A stretch of 64,000 nt of DNA from DASRVA01 sp050732935. Its GTDB lineage: Bacteria > Gemmatimonadota > Gemmatimonadetes > JACCXV01 > JAHWKZ01. The notes below the pieces were generated by a model. That model saw nothing but the letters and a program-made list of their open reading frames with translations, did no database searches and was not told the DNA's origin. The stretch covers positions 15,269 through 79,268 of the forward strand of contig JBOHRW010000137.1 in assembly GCA_050732935.1 (NCBI GenBank), read 5' to 3'. Shown here one piece after another: positions 1 through 10,254 of this stretch (the first letter of the stretch is position 1; the number at the start of each line of letters is the position of its first letter). The position numbers and the translations under genes are program-made.

Positions 1-1
1 C

Positions 2-832
2 CTCTTGAAGGAGACCGGGGTCATCCCCGGCCTGGCCGCGGTTCTGGTGGGGGATGACCCGGCCTCGGCCACCTACGTGCGCATGAAGGGAAAGGCATGC
101 GAGGAGGTGGGGCTCGTCTCGCGCACGATCCGGCTCCCCGCCACGACCCTGGAGCCCGAGCTCCTGGGGCTGATCGGCGAGCTGAACGAAGATCCCGAGG
201 TGCACGGCATCCTGGTCCAGCTCCCTCTCCCCGAACAGATCGACACCGGGCGCATCCTGATCGCCGTCGATCCCGACAAGGACGTCGACGGCTTCCATCC
301 GGTGAACGCTGGCCGGCTGGCCACCGGCGACGGGAGCGGGTTCGTGCCGGCCACGCCGGCCGGCATCATGCGTCTCCTGGAGGCGACCGGTATTCCGGTA
401 CGGGGCGCCGAGGCGGTCGTGGTCGGGCGCAGCAACATCGTGGGAAAGCCGACCGCCCTGCTCCTGCTCCACGCCCACGCCACGGTGACGATCTGCCACA
501 CCCGGACGACCGATCTCGCGGCCCACACCCGACGTGCTGACATCCTGGTGGCCGCCGCCGGCAAGGCCGGCATGATCACGGCGGAGATGGTCCAGCCGGG
601 TGCGACGGTGATCGACGTCGGCTCCAACCGCGTCGACGATCCCGCGAGCGAGCGGGGCTACCGATTGGTAGGCGATGTCGACCCGGCCGTGGCCCTGGTG
701 GCCGGCTGGCTGACGCCGGTCCCGGGCGGGGTCGGGCCGATGACGATCGCCATGCTGCTCGACAACACGCTGGAGGCCGCGCGGCGGGCGGCGGACGCGC
801 TGGCCGGAGAGACCGCCGAGGAGCGTCCGTGA
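2..832 (+). CDS. folD: Bifunctional methylenetetrahydrofolate dehydrogenase/cyclohydrolase FolD, 5' truncated by window
   Basis: Cytosolic one-carbon enzyme interconverting 5,10-methylene-, 5,10-methenyl- and 10-formyl-tetrahydrofolate with NADP. The frame is already open at base 2, and the first residues align near residue 30 of typical FolD, so roughly 30 N-terminal residues lie outside the window; the TTG at 5 is not a believable start. Visible family signatures are YVRMK (catalytic lysine), VQLPLP, the nucleotide-binding GRSNIVGKP and the C-terminal [10 protein letters not shown]. The TGA stop overlaps the xseA GTG by 4 bp. The folD-xseA-xseB order is common in bacteria, so the identification is secure. 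Confidence 0.97.
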   Translation, partial: LLKETGVIPGLAAVLVGDDPASATYVRMKGKACEEVGLVSRTIRLPATTLEPELLGLIGELNEDPEVHGILVQLPLPEQIDTGRILIAVDPDKDVDGFHPVNAGRLATGDGSGFVPATPAGIMRLLEATGIPVRGAEAVVVGRSNIVGKPTALLLLHAHATVTICHTRTTDLAAHTRRADILVAAAGKAGMITAEMVQPGATVIDVGSNRVDDPASERGYRLVGDVDPAVALVAGWLTPVPGGVGPMTIAMLLDNTLEAARRAADALAGETAEERP

Positions 833-2223
833 GCCACCCGGCGGGATGGGCCCCCGGCGCGGCTCCGGTTCCGGGCGAGGTCATGACGGTGAGCGAGCTC
901 GTGTTCCGGGCCTCCGGCGCGCTGGTGGCCGAGCTCGGCACGGTGGCCGTGGAGGGCGAGGTCTCGTCGTACCACCATCACCGCGCCTCGGGGCACATGT
1001 ACTGGACGCTGAAGGACCGCGCCAGCGAGGTGCGATGCGTGATGTTCAAGAGTGACAACGAGCGGATGGCGTTCCCGCTCGAGGATGGGATGCACATCCT
1101 GGCGGTCGCCCGTCCCACGATCTACCGCGCCCGGGGCCAGTTCCAGCTCGAGGTGACGCAGATCGTCCCGCGCGGGATCGGCGCGCTCTATCTGCGGTTC
1201 GAGGCTCTCAAGAAGAAGCTCGGCGAGGAGGGTCTCTTCGACGAGGCGCGGAAGCGGGCTCTTCCGTACTGGCCGGCTTCGATCGGCATCGTGACCTCCG
1301 GCGAGGGCGCGGCGCTCAGAGACATCGCGACCGTTATCCTGCGGCGGGCGCCGGCGACGCGGATCGTCATCAAGCCGGTCGCGGTCCAGGGAAAGGACGC
1401 CGCGCCCGAGATCGCCCGCGCCGTGCGCTGGTTCGGGCGGCACGCCGTGGTCGAGGTGCTGATCGTGGGTCGCGGCGGCGGCTCTCTCGAGGACCTGTGG
1501 GCGTTCAACGAGGAGATCGTCGTGCGGGCCATCGCCGAGAGCAAGGTCCCGATCGTGAGCGCAGTGGGGCACGAGACCGACACCACGCTCTCGGACTACG
1601 CCGCCGATCTGCGGGCTCCGACGCCATCCGCCGCCGGCGAGCATGTCGTTCCCGAGACGCGCGAGATCGCCAGGGGTCTGGTCGGCCAGTTCCGCCGTCT
1701 GTCCCGGGCGGTCGAGCGCCAGCGGCTGCGCCGGCTCGAGGCGGCGCTCGCCCCGATCAAACGGTACGGCTTTCGTCGCGTCCGCGATCGCGGGCACGAG
1801 GCGCGGCAGCGTTGGGCCGAGGCGTCGGCCGGGCTGGGGCCCGCCCTCACAGGGCGCCTGGACGGTCGACGGGCGGGTCTGGAGTCGTTCACCGCGGAGC
1901 TTCCCGGATCCCTGACCCAGAGACTCGGCGTGGCTCATCGCGTGATGGCTCGCGCTCCGGGACTGGCCCGCGAGCTCGGCCGGCGCCACGAACGGGTCGC
2001 GGTCCGCGCCCGTCACCTGGACGAGAGGTTGCGGTCGGCGAGCCCGTTTTCGATCCTGGAGCGCGGGTATGCGATAGTGACCGATCCGCGCGGTGAGGTC
2101 GTCCACGACGCCGCCCGGCTGACCGAGGGGGAGGAGCTCGCCATCCAGCTCGGACGAGGACGCGTGGCGGCGCGGGTGACGCGCGTCGACGAGAGCGTGC
2201 GGGCGAGAGAGGAGGAGCGATGA
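829..2223 (+). CDS. xseA: Exodeoxyribonuclease VII large subunit
   Basis: Large catalytic subunit of exonuclease VII, which with XseB degrades single-stranded DNA from both ends during repair. At 464 residues it is of family length. It has an N-terminal OB-fold (about residues 20-115, with GHMYWTLKD) followed by the nuclease core containing [20 protein letters not shown]. The GTG at 829 sits inside the folD stop (GTGA), which favours it by coupling. The ATG at 883 (MTVSELV) matches the usual XseA N-terminus and is the alternative start. xseB follows with an ATGA overlap. Confidence 0.96.
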   Translation: MSHPAGWAPGAAPVPGEVMTVSELVFRASGALVAELGTVAVEGEVSSYHHHRASGHMYWTLKDRASEVRCVMFKSDNERMAFPLEDGMHILAVARPTIYRARGQFQLEVTQIVPRGIGALYLRFEALKKKLGEEGLFDEARKRALPYWPASIGIVTSGEGAALRDIATVILRRAPATRIVIKPVAVQGKDAAPEIARAVRWFGRHAVVEVLIVGRGGGSLEDLWAFNEEIVVRAIAESKVPIVSAVGHETDTTLSDYAADLRAPTPSAAGEHVVPETREIARGLVGQFRRLSRAVERQRLRRLEAALAPIKRYGFRRVRDRGHEARQRWAEASAGLGPALTGRLDGRRAGLESFTAELPGSLTQRLGVAHRVMARAPGLARELGRRHERVAVRARHLDERLRSASPFSILERGYAIVTDPRGEVVHDAARLTEGEELAIQLGRGRVAARVTRVDESVRAREEER

Positions 2224-2555
2224 GCCAGATTCCGATCGACGTCCCGCCGGAGGATCGTTCGGGGAGCGACGGACCGCAGGACGGAAGCGACCCGGCCGGT
2301 GGGAGCGGACAGGGGCAAGAGGGGCGTCCGATCGACGACCTGCCGGTCGAGGAGCAGCTTCGCCGGCTGGAGACGATCGTCCAGAAGCTCGAGAGCGAGG
2401 CGGTCTCCCTCGACGAGTCGATCGCGCTGTTCGAGGAGGGGGTGGAGCTCGCGGTGGCGGTGCGGAAGCGTCTCGAGTTCTCGGAGGGAAGGATCAAGCG
2501 GATCGTGGAGCGATCGGAGGGGCTCTTCAGCCTGGAGGACTTCGATCTCGAGTGA
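2220..2555 (+). CDS. xseB: Exodeoxyribonuclease VII small subunit
   Basis: Small subunit of exonuclease VII, a helical protein that assembles in several copies on each XseA. The conserved body (VEEQLRRLETIVQKLES, then SLDESIALFEEGVELA) occupies residues 38-100. It is preceded by about 35 polar, Gly/Asp/Pro-rich residues that are longer than the usual N-terminus and probably disordered. The ATG overlaps the xseA stop by 4 bp. The protein is 111 residues against about 80 in E. coli. Confidence 0.95.
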   Translation: MSQIPIDVPPEDRSGSDGPQDGSDPAGGSGQGQEGRPIDDLPVEEQLRRLETIVQKLESEAVSLDESIALFEEGVELAVAVRKRLEFSEGRIKRIVERSEGLFSLEDFDLE

Positions 2556-2577
2556 GCCTTCCGGACGGGTCCTGGCG

Positions 2578-3489
2578 GTGAGCCTCGGGCTCGGGGTCCT
2601 GTTCGAAACCGAGCGGCCGCGGGTGGAGGGGGTCATCCAGAGCGCGGTGGCTCGTCTTTCGCCGCCGGTCGGGGCGGCCGCCGCCTACAGCGTGCGGGCG
2701 GGCGGCAAGCGTGTGCGGCCGCTCCTCGTCGTGGCTTCCCATCGCGCGCTCGCCGACGCGCGACCGGTCGACGACCCGGAGCTGGACGAGGGGATCTACG
2801 AGATCGCCGCCGCGGTCGAGCTCGTTCACACCTATTCGCTCCTCCACGACGACCTCCCCTCGATGGATGACGACGCGATGCGGCGCGGTCTGCCGACCAC
2901 CCACCGGGTCTACGGGGTGGACGTGGCCACAGCCGCCGGCGCCGCGCTCCAGCAGCTCGCCTTCCTGACCCTGGCCCGCGGGTGCGGGCGGCGGGTGGAA
3001 CGGACCCTGGCTCTCCCGGCCATGCTGCGGCGGCTGGCCGTCGGCGCCGGCGTGGACGGCATGGTGGGGGGGCAGTACCTGGATCTCGAGGCCGAGGGGC
3101 GGAGCGTCGATGGCCCCGGGCTGGAAGCGATCCACCGCGCCAAGACGGCGGCGCTCATCGCGACCGCGTGCGCGCTCGGAGGGCTGGCCGCCGGCGGCGA
3201 AGAGGACGACGTGGCGGCCCTTTCCGACTATGGCACCTACCTCGGGCTCGTCTTCCAGATCGTCGACGACCTGCTCGACGAGACCGGTGACCCTTTGCGG
3301 ATGGGAAAGGCGACGGGGGCGGACCGCGAGCGGTCGAAGGCCACCTACCCCTCGGTCTACGGGGTGGAGGACGCCCGCGAGCTGGCCGGACGCGTGGCCG
3401 GCGAGGCGCGCTCGAGCCTGGGCCGGGTCCACGGGGACACCGCCGTCCTGGCGGCCTTCGTCGACTACGTGCTCGAGCGGCTCGAGTGA
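2578..3489 (+). CDS. ispA: Short-chain polyprenyl (farnesyl/geranylgeranyl-type) diphosphate synthase
   Basis: Trans-prenyltransferase condensing IPP with allylic diphosphates in the cytosol. The 303 residues include the first Asp-rich motif ([17 protein letters not shown]) and the second ([13 protein letters not shown]), plus GGKRVRPLL near the N-terminus. Chain length cannot be fixed by eye, so FPP or GGPP synthase are both possible. The frame is open back into xseB, but homology begins at about [11 protein letters not shown], so GTG 2578 is taken, with CTG 2572 possible. There is no clear Shine-Dalgarno; coupling to xseB, 22 bp upstream, is likely. It shares the isoprenoid theme with dxs at 5152. 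Confidence 0.9.
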   Translation: MSLGLGVLFETERPRVEGVIQSAVARLSPPVGAAAAYSVRAGGKRVRPLLVVASHRALADARPVDDPELDEGIYEIAAAVELVHTYSLLHDDLPSMDDDAMRRGLPTTHRVYGVDVATAAGAALQQLAFLTLARGCGRRVERTLALPAMLRRLAVGAGVDGMVGGQYLDLEAEGRSVDGPGLEAIHRAKTAALIATACALGGLAAGGEEDDVAALSDYGTYLGLVFQIVDDLLDETGDPLRMGKATGADRERSKATYPSVYGVEDARELAGRVAGEARSSLGRVHGDTAVLAAFVDYVLERLE

Positions 3490-5072
3490 TGATGTCCGTC
3501 CGCTCCGAGGCGAGATCGGCGGCCGAGTCCACCGATCGGGTCCTCTCCGAGGTGTTCGGCTTCGAGCGCTTCCGGCCCGGGCAGCGGGAAGTGGTGGAGG
3601 CGGTTTTGGCCGGGCGCGACTGCATCGCGGTCATGCCCACCGGGGCCGGCAAGTCGCTGACGTTTCAGCTCCCGGCGAAGCTCCTGTCGGGGACGGTGCT
3701 CGTCGTCTCCCCCCTCATCTCGCTCATGAAGGACCAGGTCGACGCATTGACCGAGCTCGGCCTCCGCGCGACCGCCATCAACTCGACGCTGGAGCCCGGA
3801 GAGCGCTCCCGCCGTCTCGAGCGCGCGGCGGCGGGCGCCTACGAGCTCGTCTACCTGGCGCCCGAAGCGCTGGACGGCTCGCTGCGCCGTCTCGTCCGCC
3901 GCTGGTCGGTGTCGCTGCTGGTGGTCGACGAGGCTCACTGCATCAGCCAGTGGGGCCACGACTTCCGACCCTCCTACCGGCGGCTGGCGGGGCTCAAGGA
4001 GGAGCTGGGCGGCGTTCCGGTCCTGGCCCTGACGGCGACCGCCACCCGACAGGTCGCGCGCGACATCCTGCGCCAGCTCGGGATTCGGAAGCCGGCCGGC
4101 TACAAGGGATCGTTCTTCCGGCCGAACCTGCGGCTGTGGGTGCGCAAGAAGGGTCAGGGCGGCAACACGCGGAGCGAGATCCTGAATCTGATCCGCGCCC
4201 ATCCCGGCGCGAGCGGGATCGTCTACTGCCTCTCGCGGCGCTCGGTCGACTCGACCGCGGCCTGGCTCCGGCGGAAGGGGATCCAGGCGCTCTCCTACCA
4301 TGCCGGAATGGACGACTGCGATCGCCACCGGCACCAGGAGGACTTCGCCCGCGGCGAGGCCGCCGTCGTCGTGGCCACGATCGCGTTCGGCATGGGGATC
4401 GACAAGCCGGACGTTCGGTTCGTGCTTCATCGCGACATGCCGAAGGACGTCGAGTCCTGGTACCAGGAGTTCGGCCGCGCGGGCAGGGACGGCCTCCCGA
4501 GCGACTGCGTCCTCTTCTACTCGTGGGCCGACGTCAAGCTGCACGAGCGGTTCCTGGACGAGATCGAGGACCCTGACCTGGCACGGGCGAAGCGGGAGGC
4601 CACGACGGGCCTCTTCCGGATGGTCGACCGGCCCCGCTGCCGGCACCAGGCGGTCGTGTCCCACTTCGACGAACGGATCGCGCCGTGCGGCGACGCGTGC
4701 GATATCTGTCTCGGAATCACGACCGAGGCGTATATCGACGAGCTGCGCAGGAAGCGCGACGGGAGGCGCGCCACGGCCGCCGGTCGACGGGGCTCCGAGG
4801 CCCCCGGAGACGGCGTCGGGGTCGGAGGCGCGGCCCGCTGGTCCGACACCGACGAGGATCTCTTCCAGCGCCTGCGCGTCCTCCGCCGCCGCCTGGCGGA
4901 CGAACGGGACGTGCCGTCCTACGTCGTCTTCAGCGACGCGACCCTGCGCGACATGGTGCAGAAGGGCCCCGCCGATCCTGCCACCATGCTGACGGTCTCC
5001 GGCGTCGGCCCGGTCAAGCTCGAACGGTACGGCGAGGCGTTTCTCGCGGTCCTTCGAGATCCCGGCCGGTAG
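3489..5072 (+). CDS. RecQ-family ATP-dependent DNA helicase
   Basis: Superfamily 2 3'-5' DNA helicase acting in recombination and repair. Motifs in order: Walker A MPTGAGKS (about residues 49-56), the DEAH box within [27 protein letters not shown], and [17 protein letters not shown] of the second RecA lobe. These are followed by a cysteine cluster (CRHQ..., CGDACDIC) resembling the RecQ zinc site and a C-terminal HRDC-like helical segment (about 450-520). At 527 residues it is shorter than E. coli RecQ (about 610), with an abbreviated winged-helix region. Three in-frame starts cluster (GTG 3486, ATG 3489, ATG 3492); 3489 overlaps the preceding TGA. Its position between ispA and dxs is unusual. 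Confidence 0.92.
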   Translation: MMSVRSEARSAAESTDRVLSEVFGFERFRPGQREVVEAVLAGRDCIAVMPTGAGKSLTFQLPAKLLSGTVLVVSPLISLMKDQVDALTELGLRATAINSTLEPGERSRRLERAAAGAYELVYLAPEALDGSLRRLVRRWSVSLLVVDEAHCISQWGHDFRPSYRRLAGLKEELGGVPVLALTATATRQVARDILRQLGIRKPAGYKGSFFRPNLRLWVRKKGQGGNTRSEILNLIRAHPGASGIVYCLSRRSVDSTAAWLRRKGIQALSYHAGMDDCDRHRHQEDFARGEAAVVVATIAFGMGIDKPDVRFVLHRDMPKDVESWYQEFGRAGRDGLPSDCVLFYSWADVKLHERFLDEIEDPDLARAKREATTGLFRMVDRPRCRHQAVVSHFDERIAPCGDACDICLGITTEAYIDELRRKRDGRRATAAGRRGSEAPGDGVGVGGAARWSDTDEDLFQRLRVLRRRLADERDVPSYVVFSDATLRDMVQKGPADPATMLTVSGVGPVKLERYGEAFLAVLRDPGR

Positions 5073-5113
5073 TCGCGGCTTCAACCAGCAGGCGGCCTGT
5101 AATGTCCGGTCGC

Positions 5114-5142
5114 TTGGCCCCCGCCCACGCCACGGTTAGTTT
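5114..5142 (+). promoter_or_regulatory. Candidate promoter for dxs
   Basis: TTGGCC (5114-5119), 17-bp spacer, TAGTTT (5137-5142). The -10 ends 10 bp before the dxs ATG and there is no Shine-Dalgarno, so the transcript may be leaderless. The call rests on similarity to the other TAGnnT-type boxes in this window. Confidence 0.4.
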
Positions 5143-5151
5143 CGCCTCGCC

Positions 5152-7044
5152 ATGGGTCGTCTGCTCGATCGCATCCAGGGCCCCGAGGATCTCGAGGGCC
5201 TTTCCCGCGACGCGCTTCACCAGCTCGCCGACGAGATCCGGCAGCGCGTGCTGGAGATCGTGTCGTGTCGGGGCGGGCATCTCGGCGCTCCACTCGGCGT
5301 CGTCGAGCTCACGGTGGCGCTTCACCACGTATTCGACAGCCCCCGCGACAAGATCGTCTGGGATGTCGGGCATCAGTGCTATCCGCACAAAATCCTGACC
5401 GGCCGGAACACCGACATGGAGAGCCTCCGACAGGCGGACGGCCCGTCGGGTTTCTGCCGGATCGTCGAGAGCGAGCACGACATCTTCGGCGCCGGCCACG
5501 CCTCGACCTCGATATCGGCAGCGCTCGGGATCGCGACCGCCCGCGATCTGGCGGGCGACGACTTCAAGGTGGTGACCATCACCGGTGACGGCGCGATGAC
5601 GGCCGGGCTGGCCTACGAGGGGCTCAACAACGCCGGCGCCGCGGAGACCGATCTCCTGGTCATCCTGAACGACAACAAGATGTCGATCGCGCCCAACCTG
5701 GGCGCCATGCACAACTACCTGACCGGGATCCAGACCAACCCGCTCTACAACCGGATCCGGGACGAGATCTGGCAGGTGACGGGCAAGATCCCGGTGGTCG
5801 CCGACGAGGTCCGGAGCTTCGCTCACCGGATCGAGGAGGGAGTGAAGGGGCTCGTGACACCCGGTGTGCTGTTCGAGGAGCTGGGCTTCCGCTACTTCGG
5901 CCCCATCGACGGCCACGACCTGGACGAGCTGATCGACACCCTGGAGCGGCTCAAGGGGATGAGGGGTCCGCGGCTGCTGCACATCCTCACCGTGAAGGGG
6001 AAGGGCTACCCCTTCGCCGAAGCCGATCAATGGAAGTACCACGGGGTGGGGAAGATCAACCTCGAGTCCGGCAAGGTAGAGGGACCGCCTTCGCGCCCCA
6101 AGTGGACAAAGGTCTTCTCCAGCGCCCTCGTCGAGGTCGGCCGGCACAACCCCAGGGTGTGCGCCATCACGGCCGCCATGCCGGACGGGGCCGGCGTCCA
6201 GGCCTTTCTCGTGGCGTTCCCCGAGCGTGGCTTCGACGTCGGCATCGCCGAGCAGCACGCCGTCACCTTCGCCGCGGGCCTGGCGCGGGAAGGGTGGATC
6301 CCGGTGTGCGCCATCTACTCGACCTTTCTGCAGCGCGCCTACGACCAGATCGTCCACGACGTCTGCATCCAGGATCTTCCGGTCGTCTTCGTGCTCGATC
6401 GGGCCGGGCTCGTGGGAGAGGACGGACCGACCCACATGGGCGCCTACGACGTGGGGTACCTGTCCGTCCTCCCGAACATGATCGTGACCGCGCCCAAGGA
6501 CGAGCACGAGCTCCAGGACCTCCTGCACACGGCCGTTGCGCAGCGCGAGCATCCCTTCGCGATCCGCTACCCCCGCGATTCGATCAGCGACGGCGTCGAT
6601 CTGGACCGGACGGACTTCGCCTTCCTTCCCATCGGGCGCTGGGAGACGCTCCGGGAGGGTTCCGATCTCTGCATCCTGGCGGTGGGGACGATGGTCCGTC
6701 CTGCGCTGGAAGCCGCACGCGCGCTGGAGACCGACGGCCTGGACGTCCACGTCGTGAACTGCCGCTACCTGAAGCCCATGGACGAGAACCTCCTGGTCGA
6801 GCTCGGGGATCGTTTCGAGCGCATGCTGACCGTCGAGGAAAGCGCCTTGTGGAGCGGCTTCGGGGCCAACGTGTCACGGCTGCTCGCGGCCCACGGTCTC
6901 AAGCCGCAGCTACGCTCGCTGGGTCTTCCCGACCGGATCATCGATCATGCTCCACGCAAGGTCCAGCTCGAGCGATGCGGCCTCACCCCCGATTCGATCC
7001 GCGCGGCGGCCATCGCGCTCGCGGAGGAGCGCGTCGGCCGCTAG
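5152..7044 (+). CDS. dxs: 1-deoxy-D-xylulose-5-phosphate synthase
   Basis: Thiamine-diphosphate enzyme condensing pyruvate with glyceraldehyde 3-phosphate, the entry step of the MEP isoprenoid pathway. The 630 residues are full length. The thiamine site appears as GDGAMTAGLAYEGLNNAG. The transketolase core carries GIAEQHAVTFAAGLA (catalytic Glu), HMGAYDVGYL and FAIRYPR, and a transketolase C-terminal domain closes the protein. The ATG at 5152 starts the usual LLDRIQGPEDL N-terminus. The 79 bp separating it from recQ hold its own candidate promoter. Confidence 0.98.
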   Translation: MGRLLDRIQGPEDLEGLSRDALHQLADEIRQRVLEIVSCRGGHLGAPLGVVELTVALHHVFDSPRDKIVWDVGHQCYPHKILTGRNTDMESLRQADGPSGFCRIVESEHDIFGAGHASTSISAALGIATARDLAGDDFKVVTITGDGAMTAGLAYEGLNNAGAAETDLLVILNDNKMSIAPNLGAMHNYLTGIQTNPLYNRIRDEIWQVTGKIPVVADEVRSFAHRIEEGVKGLVTPGVLFEELGFRYFGPIDGHDLDELIDTLERLKGMRGPRLLHILTVKGKGYPFAEADQWKYHGVGKINLESGKVEGPPSRPKWTKVFSSALVEVGRHNPRVCAITAAMPDGAGVQAFLVAFPERGFDVGIAEQHAVTFAAGLAREGWIPVCAIYSTFLQRAYDQIVHDVCIQDLPVVFVLDRAGLVGEDGPTHMGAYDVGYLSVLPNMIVTAPKDEHELQDLLHTAVAQREHPFAIRYPRDSISDGVDLDRTDFAFLPIGRWETLREGSDLCILAVGTMVRPALEAARALETDGLDVHVVNCRYLKPMDENLLVELGDRFERMLTVEESALWSGFGANVSRLLAAHGLKPQLRSLGLPDRIIDHAPRKVQLERCGLTPDSIRAAAIALAEERVGR

Positions 7045-7071
7045 TGGTCGCCGGCCAGTAGTCCTGCGCGA

Positions 7072-7947
7072 ATGCCTCGCGCGGCCCTCGTAGCGAATCC
7101 CAATCGGCCCAACGTCGAGCCGGTCCTCCGGGAGATCCTCGAGCTCCTCGCCCGTCGCGGATGGGAGGGCGTCGTCGACTCGGTGGCTCTCGAGCGGATG
7201 GACGTCACGGCCCCGCCGCTGGACTGGAACGATCCTCAGGCGAACCTGGTGATCACGCTCGGTGGGGACGGGACGCTGCTCTCGGCGGTCCGGCGACTGA
7301 ACGGCAGGCCGGTGCCGGTGTTCGGCGTCAACCTGGGGGGGCTGGGCTTCCTGACGTCCTCCTCTCTGGAGGGCCTCTGGCCCCGGCTGGAGGCGGCGCT
7401 CGATGGTTTCGCGCCCGTCGCGCAGCGGACGACGCTCGCGGCCGAGGTCGTGCGCGATGGACGCATCCAGGCCCGGCATCACGCTCTCAACGACGCCGTG
7501 ATCCACAAGGGAGGAGGGACCCGCACCCTGCGGCTGGAGCTGCAGGTCGCCGACAGCGCGCTGGGCCCGTACCTCGCCGACGGTCTCATCCTCTCGACGC
7601 CGACGGGATCGACGGGGTACAACCTGTCGGCTGGCGGCCCCCTCGTGGCGCCCGAGGCGGATGTCCTCGTGATCACCCCCATCTGTGCGCACACCCTGGC
7701 GGTACGACCGATCGTGGTCGGCGGGGACCGGCGGCTCGAGGTCCGTGTCCTGAAGACGACTGAGGACGTCCACCTGGTGATCGACGGCCAGGTGGAGGAG
7801 CCCATCGTCCGGGGCGACCTGATCCGGGTCTCGCGCGGCGATCACCAGGTGCTGCTCGCAGGCATCGAGCCCGGGGACTATTACGCACGATTGCGGGAGA
7901 AGCTGATGTGGGGGGGGCGCGCCGACCAGGGGAGCGTGACATGCTGA
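7072..7947 (+). CDS. nadK: NAD kinase
   Basis: ATP (or polyphosphate)-dependent kinase making NADP from NAD. The family hallmark LGGDGTLLSAVRR is at about residues 62-74, followed by NLGGLGFL and the glycine-rich STPTGSTGYNLSAGGPLV. At 291 residues it is of normal length. The ATG lies 27 bp after the dxs stop. A TAGTCC hexamer ends 8 bp before it and no Shine-Dalgarno is visible, so leaderless initiation from a weak internal promoter is possible. The 3' end overlaps recN by 7 bp. Confidence 0.97.
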   Translation: MPRAALVANPNRPNVEPVLREILELLARRGWEGVVDSVALERMDVTAPPLDWNDPQANLVITLGGDGTLLSAVRRLNGRPVPVFGVNLGGLGFLTSSSLEGLWPRLEAALDGFAPVAQRTTLAAEVVRDGRIQARHHALNDAVIHKGGGTRTLRLELQVADSALGPYLADGLILSTPTGSTGYNLSAGGPLVAPEADVLVITPICAHTLAVRPIVVGGDRRLEVRVLKTTEDVHLVIDGQVEEPIVRGDLIRVSRGDHQVLLAGIEPGDYYARLREKLMWGGRADQGSVTC

Positions 7948-9590
7948 GTCGACTGCGGATCACCGATCTCGCGCTGATCGAGGACGTGGAGATCGAGCTC
8001 GGGACCGGTCTGAACGTCCTGACGGGGGAAACGGGCGCCGGCAAGTCGGTGATCGTCGAGTCGATCTCCCTGCTGGTGGGCGGCCGGGCGGCGGCGACGG
8101 TCATCCGGGAAGGAGCCGAGCGCGCCGTTGTCGAGGGGCTGTTGTCGGGCGACGGTGAGGAGTGGGTCGCTCGCCGCGAGGTGTGGCGGGACCGGTCGAA
8201 TCGCTGTTATATGGACGGGTCGATGGCGACCGTCCGGACGCTCAAGGAGCGTGCGGGGGGACATGTGGCCATCCACGGACAGCACGAGGATCAGCGCCTC
8301 CTCGAGCGTGCCGCCCAGCGCCAGATCCTCGACGCCTACGCGGGGGCGTTCGCGCTCGCCGAGCGCGTCGCCAAGGCCGCCCGGCGCCTCCTGGAGCTCG
8401 AGCGCGAGCGCACCGATACCGAGGCCCGCCGCTCCGAGCGCGAGGCCCGCCTCGAGTACCTGCGCTCCCAGGTGGAGGAGATCGACGCCGCGGACCTGGA
8501 GCCGGGCGAGGAGGCGGTGCTGGAGTCCGGGACGCGACGCCTTCGACACAGCGAGGAGCGCGCAATTCTCGCCGGGGAGCTGTGCGAGGGGCTGGAACGA
8601 GCGGAAGGATCGGTGCTCTCGCTGCTGGCCGCCCTGACGCGCAGGGTGGAGAGGCTCGCCGGGCTCGATCCCGACGTGGCGGAACCTGCCCGGCGCATGG
8701 TCGACGTGCGGTACGAGCTCGAGGACCTGGCCCGCGAGCTCGAACGCTATGCCGTGACGATCGAGCACGACCCCGAGCAGCTTGCCGAGATCGAAGCTCG
8801 GCGCGACCTCCTGTTCCGTCTCAGCCGCAAGCACGGGGGCACGGCCCTGGAGGTGATCCAGCGCGCGAAGACCATGACCGGGGAGATCGACGAGCTGGAG
8901 CGGGAGCGAACCCGGGAGCGATCGCTGGGCACCGACATCGATCTCGCGCGGGATGATCTCGCCGAGGCGGCGGGGGCGCTCGCCGACGCCCGCGAGACGG
9001 CGGCGGATCGACTGCAGGAGTCCGTGCGAGGCCGGCTCGCCGATCTGGGGATGGGCGAGGGGGTGTTGCAGGTCCGGCTGGATCGTACGCCCGATCCGGA
9101 AGGCCTTCCGTATCAGGGCGATCGATTCGCCTGGACGGGTGGCGGGCTCGAGCGCGTGCAATTCCTGATCGCCCCCAACGTCGGCGAGCCCCCGCGGCCG
9201 CTATCGGAGATCGCATCGGGTGGTGAGCTGTCGCGGACCCTGCTGGCGCTGGAAGCCGCGCTGGCCGAGGCCGATCGCACCCCGACGCTGGTCTTCGACG
9301 AGGTGGACGCCGGAATCGGCGGCGCCTCGGCGCACCTGGTCGCGCGCCAGCTCGCCGACGTCGCCCGCCACCATCAGGTGATCGTGGTGACCCACCTGGC
9401 CGCCATCGCCGCCGTCGCCGACCGCCACCTCATGGCGGAGAAGTCCGTGGCCGGAGGTCGATCGGTCACCGTCGTCCGGGCCGTGAGCGGGGAAGAGCGG
9501 GTTCGCGAGGTGAGCCGCCTGCTGGGGGGCGACCCCGATCGCGACGTTTCGCGTCACCACGCCGAGGAGCTCCTGGGGGATCCGAAATGA
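7941..9590 (+). CDS. recN: DNA repair protein RecN
   Basis: SMC-like ATPase involved in double-strand-break repair. It begins with LRITDLALIEDVEIELG and Walker A TGETGAGKS. A long Glu/Arg-rich coiled coil fills about residues 150-370, and the signature IASGGELSRTLLALE and Walker B TLVFDEVDAGIGG follow. At 549 residues it matches the family. ATG 7941 is chosen because a ggggagcg ribosome site sits just upstream and it gives the standard MLSRLRI N-terminus; an in-frame ATG at 7908 would add residues with no homology. It shares ATGCTGA with the nadK end. Confidence 0.97.
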   Translation: MLSRLRITDLALIEDVEIELGTGLNVLTGETGAGKSVIVESISLLVGGRAAATVIREGAERAVVEGLLSGDGEEWVARREVWRDRSNRCYMDGSMATVRTLKERAGGHVAIHGQHEDQRLLERAAQRQILDAYAGAFALAERVAKAARRLLELERERTDTEARRSEREARLEYLRSQVEEIDAADLEPGEEAVLESGTRRLRHSEERAILAGELCEGLERAEGSVLSLLAALTRRVERLAGLDPDVAEPARRMVDVRYELEDLARELERYAVTIEHDPEQLAEIEARRDLLFRLSRKHGGTALEVIQRAKTMTGEIDELERERTRERSLGTDIDLARDDLAEAAGALADARETAADRLQESVRGRLADLGMGEGVLQVRLDRTPDPEGLPYQGDRFAWTGGGLERVQFLIAPNVGEPPRPLSEIASGGELSRTLLALEAALAEADRTPTLVFDEVDAGIGGASAHLVARQLADVARHHQVIVVTHLAAIAAVADRHLMAEKSVAGGRSVTVVRAVSGEERVREVSRLLGGDPDRDVSRHHAEELLGDPK

Positions 9591-10156
9591 TCGACCCCGC
9601 GCAGGCTCCCGAGCGCGTGGAAGGGCTGCACGTGGCTACGCTCCCCAACCTGCTCTCGCTGCTCAGGCTGGTGCTCGTCATCCCGGTGCTGTTCCTCCTG
9701 GCTCGCGCCGACGCGATCGGCGATCGCCTCGCGGCCCTGGTCCTCCTGTTCGCCGGCGCGACCGATCTTCTGGACGGCCTGCTGGCGCGCCGCCGAGGCT
9801 CGGTCAGCCCTACCGGCAAGGTGTTCGATCCGATCGCGGACAAGGTCCTGATCGGCGGCCTGGTGATCTACCTGACGGTGGCGCGCGGTTTTCCGCTCTG
9901 GCTCCTGATGGCGATACTGGCCCGCGACCTCGCGCTGGTGCTCGGCGCCGCGCTGTTCTTCAGGCGAGACCGGGTGGTCTTCGGCGCCAACTGGAGCGGG
10001 AAGGTGACGACGTTCGCCCTGGGCTGGCTGATCCTGGCCTACGTCCTCCGGTTGGAAGTGCTGTTCCTGCCGCTGACCGCGATCGCGGCGGTCGCCTTGG
10101 GGCTTTCGTACATATCATACGGAAAACGGGCCTGGCGCTATCTATCCTCTGGATGA
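9587..10156 (+). CDS. CDP-alcohol phosphatidyltransferase family protein (PgsA-like)
   Basis: Integral membrane enzyme that transfers a phosphatidyl group from CDP-diacylglycerol to an alcohol, most often glycerol 3-phosphate. The signature D-x2-D-G-x2-A-R-x8-G-x3-D-x3-D is complete at about residues 61-86 (DLLDGLLARR...GKVFDPIADK). Four to five hydrophobic segments follow. The ATG overlaps the recN stop (ATGA). Acceptor specificity cannot be read from the sequence; phosphatidylglycerophosphate synthase is the commonest role for proteins of 189 residues like this. Confidence 0.88.
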   Translation: MIDPAQAPERVEGLHVATLPNLLSLLRLVLVIPVLFLLARADAIGDRLAALVLLFAGATDLLDGLLARRRGSVSPTGKVFDPIADKVLIGGLVIYLTVARGFPLWLLMAILARDLALVLGAALFFRRDRVVFGANWSGKVTTFALGWLILAYVLRLEVLFLPLTAIAAVALGLSYISYGKRAWRYLSSG

Positions 10157-10254
10157 CCGCATTCCGGGCCCGCTGGCGGGAGGGACCCGGGCAGGGCAAG
10201 CTTCGACGCCCGGGATCGACCCGGAACGGCAAGAACGTCCATGGGAGGAGAACC

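Noticed and set aside
5..7. TTG at base 5 as the folD start
   Set aside because: The frame is open before it and about 30 conserved residues are missing, so the gene simply begins outside the window.
658..2106. Long open frames antisense to xseA and to many other genes (e.g. 3465-5084, 5014-6750, 10138-12369, 12752-15091)
   Set aside because: All lie opposite genes with clear homology, lack family signatures and are explained by high GC at third codon positions.
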